Position numbers and translations under genes: made by a program. From Stercorarius parasiticus (lineage: Eukaryota > Chordata > Aves > Charadriiformes > Stercorariidae): a DNA stretch of 64,000 nucleotides. The stretch spans positions 62,001-126,000 of the forward strand of contig VWZL01000810.1 of the NCBI GenBank assembly GCA_013396915.1, written 5' to 3'. Under the pieces are notes generated by a model, which had not been told where the DNA came from, searched no databases, and saw only the letters and a program-made list of their open reading frames with translations. Each line of letters starts with the position of its first letter. Position 1 is the first letter of the stretch. Of the stretch, positions 1 to 9,407 are shown in pieces.

Positions 1-3000
1 TGGAATTGGAGAGGGAAATGAGCTTCTCATGAGCTTCTCAGAGACCTGTGTGTCATGTTCGGCTCAGATGTGGATCTGCCAAAGACCTGTGCCTCACTGG
101 GACAGAGAATTGGTTTTGGGTGGTGATCAAGGTGCCCTCAGAGACTTGTTCAGCCCTGCCATTAGGCAGCTTGTTGCTCAGCCTGAATTATGGCGAACAG
201 GCAGGTGTGAAACCTGCGCTGGGGTTTATAAATCAGAGGTACTGTGTGAAGTGCTGCAAGAGTAGGATATATAAATGTGGCTCACAATAGCAGTGCTGGA
301 AAATTCATCTGTCGCCTCTGCCCCAAGCTGAGTGAAGATCTACGGGTCTGTAAATCGCCTCTTTTCCAGGAAAAAAAAAAATTCTTCTTTGGCAAGATTT
401 ATAATTTTGAGGTAAGATTTGTGGGCTTGGGTATCTCTTGTCAGGTGCATTCACTGACAGCTGATGACCAGTCAGGTGGCAGAGCTAGCACAGAAAGGAG
501 TGATGTATACTTCCAAACCAGAGACTAAGCTTCTCTGGAAACTGTGCCTGATTTCCGTCTTGAATGGGAATGTGTGAGGTGGAGAGAGAGCGAGAGGAGA
601 CTGACAAAGCATTGGGCTTGTCTTAGTGGCATTGGTGCCATCTTGGCGCTGGGAGAGTTGTGGGTGGTTGTGCAAAAAGGGCATTGGTCTCACTGCATGT
701 CACGCCAAAATGCGGAGCTGTTGATGAGCAGCTGCCTCGTGAACCCTCGGAGACTGCTTATTATTTGCTTTGTGCAATGTGCAGATTTTGGCAAAAAACA
801 TTCCCTGCCCCTTTCCTTCCTCTTTTTTTCTTTTTTCTCTTTTTTTTTTTTTCGTGGGGGGTAGAATGGGATGTATGATTTAGAAACGGCATTCTTAACT
901 ACCTGCTAACCCAGAAGTCTGGGCTGAGAGGCTGATCCTAAGCCCAAGGAGGAATCCCCCTTGTCAAAGCCACTGTTTGTCACTGTTGTTTGTCACATCT
1001 GGTGACAGTGTCCATCATTTTGCAGCTGGCTGCATCTTAATGCGTCTGTCTGGGCAGCAGGATGGCAAAATGCAGTTGCAGAAAGTAAGTGGTGGTAGCA
1101 GGAAAGGAGAGAAGGGCAAGTGTCTAATCCTGCGCTCCATCTCATCTTCATCCTAGGAGTGCACGCATGCCTGCACAAACCTGTGTCTTTTCATACTGCG
1201 CATGGCTCTCTTCTGGTATCAGTCATGCCCAAGCCGTCCGAACAAGTGAGTGGCTGCAAGTCTGGGCACAAGCTTTAGAAATGTTCTATGGAGTAGGTAA
1301 GGTTTATTGTTCCCACTTCCTAGGTGGGAGTAAGCAAACTGAAGCACTAGAGGGTGGTACATGTAGAGCCATGCAATAATTTTTTTTTTATTTCTCTCCT
1401 AATTTTAAGAAGCAGGAAAAAGGTAAATAGGGTCAAACTGTGTCAACTTTTAAAAAGCTATCAGTATTTTTTTTTTTCCAAAAGTACACTTCTCGGCCAG
1501 GAGAAAACTCAGAATTGAAACAGTTTATGTGCAAAGCATTTTGTTTTAGCACTTAGGTCACTTAAAGCCTTTGCTTTTATGGGAGCAATTGGTCTTGATT
1601 GTGCCAAACTTGCACGGGACCTCAAGGTGCCCAAGACTGCAGGCCCTGCTGCAGCAGACAGCTGAAATGCCAAAGAGTAACCCAAAAGGCTGCCCCAGCC
1701 CTGACGGAGCCCTTGACATCTGTCGTGCCTCTGTGATTTACCCTCAGGCAGGTCCTGCCAGCTGGGACATGGCTTATTTTTGGGGACAATGGACAAGGGG
1801 AGAGATGAGTTGCTTTCTCCAGCCCCAGAGCAATTCTGGGACATGTTTTAATGGTCTGGATGGCAGAAGCAGAGGATGACAGTCCCATCTTGGACCCAAA
1901 TCACTGGCGATCTACTCCAGAAGGAGGTTCAGCCTATCCTAAAATGGGAGCCATCCTCTCAGTGTGCGGAGGGATGTGTGTTAGTGCTCTCTATCTTACC
2001 TGTGACTAGGGATTTAATTTTTAGCCTTTAGCGTAGCAAAGATGACTGCAGGCATTCCTGTTCTCTGCTGCTTTTCCCCCTTCCTGTCCTGTGTGCTCTT
2101 GTACGAGGGGCTAAAGCCCAAATTTATATGCTGGAGGAAGCCACCGTCTAATTAGTTAGAATGGCAACTTTGCATGAGAGCCAGCTTCTTTGACATCCCC
2201 TGTACTAATAATAGGCAGTCCTGCTGGGCAAAGGTGTTGAATATTCACAAAAAAATCACCAAGCCAGCCTGTCCTTTCTCCTCGCGAAGGCGTGAGCTAT
2301 TTTGAGAGGCTGGTGGGGGGTTGCCATTGCGATGATGGTGGATGTGCGAGTCCACAGCTCCCCAAAGCTAACTCCCCACTGGCGTGTTTATGAGGAATAG
2401 GAAATTTAAGCAACGTGCAGCCTCCAGCAGAACAGAGTGAAGGGAAAGTTGATTTGGGTTCTCTGTTGCTCACACTGTGCTGCAATGAATAGGGAATGCT
2501 GCTTGATATTCAGTACCAGCTCTCCTGCTTTCTATTTTTATCTTCTAGCATAACGCTGAGCGAGCATTTTGTTTAGTGGGGTTATTTTTTATTTTTTTTT
2601 TTTCCTATTTGAAATGCGTCCTGCACCGTGTTTCTCTTGCCTTGCTGCTTAGGGGAGGAAGGGGGTGTGGCAGGGATCAGGGGCTGCTGCATTCTGATAC
2701 GTGAGCTGGATGTAATCCTCCTCATCTCTTCGTCCTTCTGTCCATGTGAATAGGCTGATAGAAAAGCCCAGTCCCGTGGCTTTCCTGCTGCTAATTAGTT
2801 TAAATATCAGTGCGCTGGTTACGAGAGTTTTATATGCACATATGGAGGGCTGCCAGGAAAATACATCCTCTTTGAATCTCTTTTCTCTCATTTTAAACAT
2901 TCGGTACTTCTGCAGGCAGGGTATGTCTGATCTATATATTTTTGGGGGGTTTGTTTTATATCTTGGTAAGCCTATTATGCTGATCTACTCACCAGTGCTC

Positions 3001-6000
3001 TGAAATCTTGATATAGTTTTTTCCATTGCTTTCCTTCATGAAGCCACTCTTAGGCATTTATAAATGTTTTTTGCAAGTTCTGAAAATCTCTGTGGCATAT
3101 TGTTAAAAATAAATAAATTAAAAAAATGGGCTTGCTCATTCAAGGAGGAAGCAGCAATTCAGTCCAGGCTGACAGATCCTGATGCCCCTGTCTCAGAGCC
3201 TCATAACTCTAACGCTGTTATACGGTCCCCATCTGTCCGTGTGAAGAGTGCTCGGAATCAGTGGGCTTTGCAGCAGCGGGCAGCCTTTTAAGCACCTAGG
3301 GTCTGATGTGTCTAATCTGATTTAGTTTATGAACTTGTCAGAGCACAGAGAACATTGAATGAATGTGTATAGTCTCTGGTGAACTCTAGGTCATCCCTAA
3401 ACCCATTTGCATCCATTTCGCATGAATGGACAGTGCTTTGAACTTGCTCCCCAGTGACTGTGAGGAATATTAGTGCAAAATACGCTTTAGGATTCCCAGT
3501 ATCACAAATGAGTAGCACTTACAAACTTACCATGCTCTGGTTATTTTGTCTTGCTTAGAAATAACATTGAAGAGTGCTGTGGTTTTGTACGGAGCAGTGC
3601 TGGGGGCCGTACTTTGGTGTTACACCAACAGTGCCATAGTGTGGATGTTTCTCTACCGCACCTGGGCACAGACAGGGCTCCAGTGAGCGTGAAGGAGAAC
3701 CTTGAAATGATGAAGTGGTGAACTTTGAGTTGTGGGTTTCTGTTCTGGGAAGGACAAGAGAGACATTTGAAGTTCCAGACTTAGGTTCTCAGTTTTTTAG
3801 AGGTTACGTGTAAGCTTATATAAAGAAGAATCTGAGCTTCCAGTTCATGATGGTCTTTAAAGTGCAATTAGACCTTGGGGTGTTTTCTGTGCAACTGCAG
3901 GTGGTAGGCACTGCATCCTACATAGCATTAGGCATGTAGGCATAGTGTAACGGCAACTGTATGTAATCGCCTCTTCTGTGGTTCAAATTAAGCTCTCTAT
4001 CCTCATCTTAAATATCAGCTTGGAATGGATCCTTTTCCCTATTGCTCAGTAGTTCCACCTTGATTGCTCTGCTTCAGCTCATTACTCAGCTCTGTCACTG
4101 TGTTTCACTCTGGGATATGGTTTATACAAAAGAAGCTTTAATGTAAACTCAATTTATGTTGCATTGCTAAAACCTTAATGACATTTTGCTTGGCAGCAGT
4201 ATATACTTTATGTGGTTTGCCCTTCCCCAGTGCACTATGTTCTCAATAAACTAAAGTCCATGGTAGGTGTAGCATGAAAAATCTCTGAATAAATATTGGA
4301 ACAAATGCTTTTGTAGTGCTTCCTAAGCTCTGGCCGCATTTGTGATTCAAGGCCACTGCAGTGTCACCGGTATTTAGCTGAAAAGGAGCTAAATTTGGGA
4401 GGGAAAGGCGAAAGCACAGGTCATAGCTTCAAAATCTCTTCTGCAGTTGCTGAGATGTGATTCTGAGATGCATCTTCCATACAAAAGTGCTGCTGACGCC
4501 ACTGGTCACTGGCTAGGTGAATACATCCAGAAATTAATGAAGGGATGAAGGGGAAGCGGTTACCATGTGTGTGGCTCCCTGTGCTCTCAGAGATGTGGTC
4601 CGAAGCGTTTCACTGCATCACCAAACTGACATAGCCAAGGGCAATTCCCCTTCGGCTCCTGTGATGGAGAGCTGCAGTGGGAGGGCTGTCCTTCCTCTCC
4701 TGTGGTGGTGTGAGCTGTTTGCAGTACCATGCTGTGTCCAAAGCTCTTGATTTGTTTCTGTTGACACCCTGCAAGGAAGATCTGGGACCATCCCCTCTGC
4801 TCCTTTCCCCTACCTGTTCGAATTTGATGATAGTCGAGTAATGTGGAGGGGATACGTTCATAAAGAAACAAACGCAGTGCACCTAGCTGCAGTGCTGTGA
4901 TGCTTTGACTGGCATGGGAAAATCTGGGGCTTGCAGGGAAGGTGCACTTGCTTTGGCTGGATTTTGCTGCGTGTTTTGAAATCAAGAAGCTGAAGTAGAG
5001 TTTGGGTAACAAGCTGCCACGACCTAGTACCACAGGTAGGAATAAAGCGTCTAATTTTCTCTCTGGTTTTGTCCTACGGAATTATAGTGGTTTTCATACC
5101 TGAATTAAACATGGGACATTAACCCAGTACTGTGCTTGTACTTGGAGAATGAGGAGTATAAAATTAACAGGATGAGAAGCTGCAAAGGGAACTTGGGTAT
5201 TATATTAGTGAAACCACGTGGCCTGCAATGAGCTCCTCCATGAATCAGGGAAAACTTCATCTCTTAATGGGCTGCACAGAATATAGAGAATAATTCCCCT
5301 AATAAATCTCTTTCAGTCTCTAATATCTAGGGAAATACATTATCCTGTTGTCCAAACTCCTTGAGAGATCAGTCTTATCTGAACTAGAGTAGACATTTCA
5401 TGTTAGCTCTGTCTGGTGTGATAGGGCCAGCAGTTGCCCTCCTGTGCAGCTGGAAAAAAGATGGAATAACAGCATGGTTGCAGTACTGCTGTTATATTAA
5501 ATACCCTTTGCCATCCCAATACCAAGACAGACTCGGCATCAGCAGGATGCATTGCAGCATCCTTTGAAGCGGGGGGGAGGCTTCAGAGCCTGCAGACAAA
5601 CACCCCCCTGTCAGGGGCGCAGCATAGAGCCTGTGGCCATTGGGGACCACCTTCAGAGAGGTCTTTGGCTGCTGGCCTTGAACCACTCTCACCCTCAACC
5701 GTGGATTTAACTTATGCTGCATGTGGAGAGCTGCTTGGGCACTGGTTGCTTCCCAGGTCAAGTTGTGTTTTCCTGCAAATCTACATGCTACCAAAGCGTT
5801 GTCTTTTGCAGTTCTGCTTATCTGCTGTTGCTTTGTGTGGTGGTGTCAGCCGTAGGGTTTCTCCCCAGTGATGCGATACATGATTTGGTAAGTGAGAGAA
5901 AGGAAGGCAGAATAATTGCTGCGAGACAGAAAAGGCCTGCTGTAAACCGCAGCTGGAGTGGGATGCCCAAGCAGCAGATTCCTCCAAAAGAGATGAGTCA

Positions 6001-6332
6001 GTACTGAATGATTCCCCTTTACAGTCCTCCTCATACAAGAACTTACATATCTAAAAGCAGAAATAACTTCACCACTGCCCTTTGTATGACGGGTGCTCCT
6101 TAGCTCTCTGTCTCTTGACGTGCTTCCAAGTTTTTAGGTGAGTTTAGCCTTGGCTGGAGAAACATGCAGGTCCTGCTACAGCCAGGCCATGATTTGTGAC
6201 TGTGTTTTAAGGGGACTTGCTGTGCTGCAGGGGTACGTGGTGTCTCTGAGATATTTAGATGTGGAAGTAGATATATCAAATCAGCATAATGCTGGGGAAG
6301 GGACTGAGCTGAACAGTGAGCAGCATGTTTAT
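1..6332. other. Non-coding unique sequence, no gene recognised
   Basis: I see no recognisable coding exon, RNA gene or transposon here. The open frames are short (up to about 150 codons), overlap each other on both strands and have no domain resemblance I know. The stretch holds short T- and A-rich homopolymer tracts, for example near 840-852 and 2587-2603, and scattered AATAAA hexamers that cannot be tied to a gene. It is best read as intergenic or intronic DNA. A short coding exon with weak signals could be missed by eye. Confidence 0.6.
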
Positions 6333-6603
6333 GGGTAAAAATCAGGGGGCTTTTGGGTAAGAATCAGGGGGAAGGCCACCAAGGCAGATATCATGGTGGG
6401 AGTCTGTTACAGGCATCCCAACCAGGATGAAGAGGGCAGATGAAATATTCTATAAGCAGCTGGGAGAAGCTTCACAATCGCTAGCCCTTCTTCTCGTGGG
6501 GATCTTCAGCTTACCAGATGTCTGCTGGAAATACAATACAGCGTAGAGGAAACAGTGCAGGAGGTTCCTGGAGTGTGTCGAGGATAACTTCCTGACACAG
6601 CTG

Positions 6604-6993
6604 GTGAGGCAGCCAACTAGGGAAGGTGCCCCGCTGGACCTGTTGTTTGCGAACAGAGAAGGACTTGCGGGTGATGCAGTGGTTGGATGCTGTCTCGGGC
6701 ATAGCAACCACAAAATGATAGAGTTTTCAATTCTTGGAGAAGTAAGAAGCAGAACCTTGGACTCCCTGAGGGCAGACTTTGGCCTGTTTAGGAGACTGGT
6801 TGACAGAGTCCCTTGGGAGGCAGTCCTGAAGGGAAAAGGAGTCCAGGAAGGCTGGACATTATTCAAGAAGGAAATCCTAAAGGTGTCAGAGCAGGCTGTC
6901 CCCACGTGCAGAAAGACAAGCTGGCGGGGAAGAAGACCGGCCTGGCTGAACAGAGAGCTTTGGCTGGAACTCAGGGGAAAAAAGAGAGTTTGA
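6604..6993 (+). pseudogene. CR1 ORF2 remnant: C-terminal part of the endonuclease and linker
   Basis: This is a 129-codon open piece of the CR1 ORF2 polyprotein. The start codon is merely the first ATG in the open stretch; in an intact element the frame would continue upstream. The active-site region that normally reads as a serine-aspartate-histidine motif (SDHEM-like) in AP endonucleases is here GHSNHKMIEF, so the catalytic aspartate is replaced by asparagine. The piece ends at a TGA after a GKKRV stretch; the family normally stays open here and continues towards the reverse transcriptase. It makes no functional protein. The identification rests on my recall of CR1 ORF2 and on the flanking element structure. 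Confidence 0.85.
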
Positions 6994-7184
6994 GTTCTGG
7001 AAGAAAGGGCAGGCCGCTCAGGAGGACTACAAGGAGGTTGTGAGGTTATACAGGGAGAAAATTAGAAGGGCCAAAGCCCAACTAGAGCTTAATCTGGCTT
7101 CCTGCCATAAAAGACAATAAAAAACGTTTCTGTAAATACATTAGCAACAAAAGGAGGGCGAAGGAGAATTTCCATCCTTTATTG

Positions 7185-7737
7185 GACGCAGGGGGAAACA
7201 TAGTGACAAAGGCTGAGGAAAAGGCTGAGGTACGTAATGCTTTCTTTGCCTCAGTCTTTAATAGTAAGACCACTTGTTCTCCGGGTATGCAGCTCACTGA
7301 GCTGCAAGACAGGGACAGAGGGAGCAGAATGAAACCTCCATAATCCGAGGGGAAATGGTTAGTGACCTGCTACACCTCTTAGATACACCCAAGTCTATGG
7401 GGGCTGATGGGATCCACCCAGGGGTACTGAGGGAGCTGGCAGGAGTGCTCACCAAGCCAGNGACGCAGGGGGAAACATAGTGACAAAGGCTGAGGAAAAG
7501 GCTGAGGTACGTAATGCTTTCTTTGCCTCAGTCTTTAATAGTAAGACCACTTGTTCTCCGGGTATGCAGCTCACTGAGCTGCAAGACAGGGACAGAGGGA
7601 GCAGAATGAAACCTCCATAATCCGAGGGGAAATGGTTAGTGACCTGCTACACCTCTTAGATACACCCAAGTCTATGGGGGCTGATGGGATCCACCCAGGG
7701 GTACTGAGGGAGCTGGCAGGAGTGCTCACCAAGCCAG
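7185..7737. repeat. Exact-looking 276-bp tandem duplication split by one N
   Basis: Positions 7185-7460 and 7462-7737 are the same 276-bp piece of CR1, apparently identical by eye. Both begin GACGCAGGGGGAAACA and both end CTCACCAAGCCAG. A single N at 7461 separates them. After the second copy the normal CR1 sequence continues. No natural CR1 has this internal repeat as far as I know. The single N and identical copies point to two contig ends that overlap but were not merged, rather than a biological duplication. Confidence 0.9.
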
Positions 7738-8433
7738 TTTCCATCATTTATCAGCAGTCCTGGCTAACTAGGGAGGTCCCAGTGGACTGGAGGTTAGCAA
7801 ATGTGCCACCCATCCAGAAGAAGGGCTGGAAGGAGGATCTGGGGAACTACGGCCCTGTCAGTCTGACCCCGGTGCCAGGGAAGCTTATGGATCATCTTGA
7901 GTGCCATGACATAGCACATACACAACAAGCAGGTGATCAAGCCCAGTCAGCATGGGTTTGTGAAAGGCAGATCCGGCTTGACTAATCTGATCTCCTTCTG
8001 TGACAAGGTGACCCTCTTTGTGGATGAGGGAAAGGCTGTGGATGTTGTCTGCCTAGACTTTAGTAAAGCCTTGGACACCGTTTCCCATAGCATGCTCCTG
8101 GAGAAACTAGCTGCTTATGGCTTGGATGGGTGTACTCTTCACTGGGTGAAAAAATGGCTGAGCCCAAAGAGTTGTGGTGAATGGATTTAAATCCAGTTGG
8201 CGGCTGGTCACAAGTGGTGTTCCCTAGGGCTTGGTATTGGCGCCAGTTCTCTTGAATATCTTATCAACGACCTGGATGAGGGAATTGATTCCACCCTCAG
8301 CAAGTTTGCAGAGGACAGCAAGCTGGGTGGGAGTGTTGATCTGCCTGAAGGCAGGATGGCTCTGCAGAGGGATCTGGACAGGCTGGATCCGTGGGCTGAG
8401 GCCAATGGTATGAGATTCAACAAGGCCAAGTGA
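7350..8433 (+). pseudogene. CR1 ORF2 remnant: reverse transcriptase, frameshifted
   Basis: The reverse transcriptase domain is broken over two frames. The first piece, open at 7632-7985, carries the N-terminal finger motifs (KSMGADGIHPGVLREL and the WRLANVPPIQKKG block). The second frame, from 7933, carries HGFVKGRSGLTNL and motif A as CLDFSKALDTVSH, and ends at a TAA at 8188-8190. The same frame reopens from 8197. The catalytic box that should read FADD is FAED at 8305-8316, so one of the paired aspartates is lost. Together with the frameshift near 7890-7930 this shows a dead copy. The N-terminal part of this block is present twice because of the 276-bp duplication around 7461. Confidence 0.85.
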
Positions 8434-8924
8434 CGGGTCCTGCACTTGGGCCACAACAACCCCATGCGGTGCTTCAAGCTTGGGGCAGAGTGGTTGGAGA
8501 GCTGCCCCGCGGAAAAGGACCTGGGGGTGCTGGTTGACAGTAGTGTGCCCAGGTGGCCAAGGTGGCCAACAGCATCTTGGCTTGTGTCAGANGTGGCCAG
8601 CAGCACTAAGGCAGTGATCCCCCCCCCCGTACTCATCACTCGTGGGGCTCCACCTTGAATACTGTGTTCAGTTTTGGGCCCTTCATGACATCAAAGACAT
8701 TGAGGTGCTTCACCGAAAGGTTATCAAGCGCTGGAACAGGCTGCCTAGGGAAGTGGTGAAGTCCCCATCCCTGGACGCATCTAAGGGCATGTAGATGTGG
8801 TGCTGAGAGACATGGTTTAGTGGTGGACTTAGCAGTGCTGGGTTAACGGTTGGACTCTGTGTGAGCCGATGCAGGCAGGATGCAGGAACAACCACAAAAC
8901 CACGGATGAAAGGCAAAGAACAAG

Positions 8925-8930
8925 TTTAAT
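8925..8930 (-). promoter_or_regulatory. LTR polyadenylation signal (ATTAAA)
   Basis: Read on the minus strand this is ATTAAA, followed by CTTGTTCTTTGCC. It is the variant poly(A) hexamer at a plausible distance from the LTR end. It is the main reason for calling the LTR in minus orientation. Confidence 0.6.
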
Positions 8931-9013
8931 CTCGATACCTCACAGACTGGGGAATCTCTGAAGCAACACCCGGGCAGAGGCACGCAAGCGGGGACCGTGG
9001 GCACCGCGGAGTG

Positions 9014-9057
9014 AGAGTCCTTGTTAGCAAGAGTCCTTGGCAGCGAGAGAGTCCTTG
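9014..9057. repeat. Short tandem repeats inside the LTR
   Basis: The decamer AGAGTCCTTG occurs at 9014-9023, 9030-9039 and 9048-9057, with similar AGCAAG/AGCGAG spacers, giving a 16-18 bp unit. In the minus-strand sense of the LTR these lie upstream of the ATTAAA signal. They may be U3/R enhancer-type or slippage repeats. Confidence 0.7.
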
Positions 9058-9407
9058 TGAGCAAGAGCGCACACGGACTCCCTGTTCTTGCTTGGTATTT
9101 GAAGGGTTCAAATAGGCGTAGCTTTCTCACTGTGCTTTGATCTTCTTCAGCAACAGGCCAGGATTCTCAAGCGGCTAGATGAGGTGTCCCTGAGTCCATC
9201 ACAGACTTAGGTTATCTAAGTGCAAGTGTTTTTCTTGCAAGCACCCGAGACTGAATAACAATTAGTGTGATATATGTGTTTTCCAGTATCCCAGGTGTGA
9301 GTCACTTGAGCGTATTTACAATCCTCCTCGCCCATCTTCTGTTGCTTTCCCACAGACTCATTGATCTTGAAGGTCTTCTCCAACCCAAACAGTTCTATGA
9401 TTCTATG

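Larger units (their letters stand above)
8858..9354 (-). mobile_element. Solo LTR of an avian endogenous retrovirus, minus orientation
   Basis: A 497-bp insert begins TGTGTGAGCC and ends TTTCCCACA, giving the TG...CA ends of a retroviral LTR. It is flanked by the 5-bp direct repeat GACTC (8853-8857 and 9355-9359), which is a target-site duplication in the CR1 3' UTR. Removing the insert and one repeat restores the CR1 sequence. On the minus strand an ATTAAA poly(A) signal lies at 8930-8925, leaving about 67 bp of U5-like sequence to the 8858 end. That supports minus orientation with U3 towards 9354. No gag, pol or env sequence is present, so this is a solo LTR formed by recombination. A 5-bp duplication is the size used by ERVL/spuma-like and some other groups, so the class remains uncertain. 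Confidence 0.88.
6333..9407 (+). mobile_element. CR1 non-LTR retrotransposon (LINE), 5'-truncated and decayed, interrupted by a solo LTR
   Basis: This is a Chicken Repeat 1 family LINE in plus orientation. The sequence reads through the C-terminal part of an AP-type endonuclease (about 6400-7080), a reverse transcriptase (about 7350-8430) and a 3' UTR. It ends in the family hallmark of tandem TTCTATGA/TTCTATG units at 9393-9407. The 5' part (ORF1 and the start of ORF2) is missing, as usual for CR1. Several frameshifts and stops make it inactive. Compared with the family as I know it, a few hundred bases of the 3' region appear deleted near 8707-8710, where 'ttgaggtgct' runs straight into the 'ttcaccgaaagg' block. 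An LTR is inserted at 8858-9354, so CR1 sequence resumes only for the last 50 or so bases. Single unresolved bases occur at 7461 and 8592. Confidence 0.95.

Noticed and set aside
7632..8433. Open frames as a host reverse-transcriptase-like gene
   Set aside because: They are colinear with CR1 ORF2, broken by frameshift and stop, and end in the CR1 3' repeat, so they belong to the transposon.
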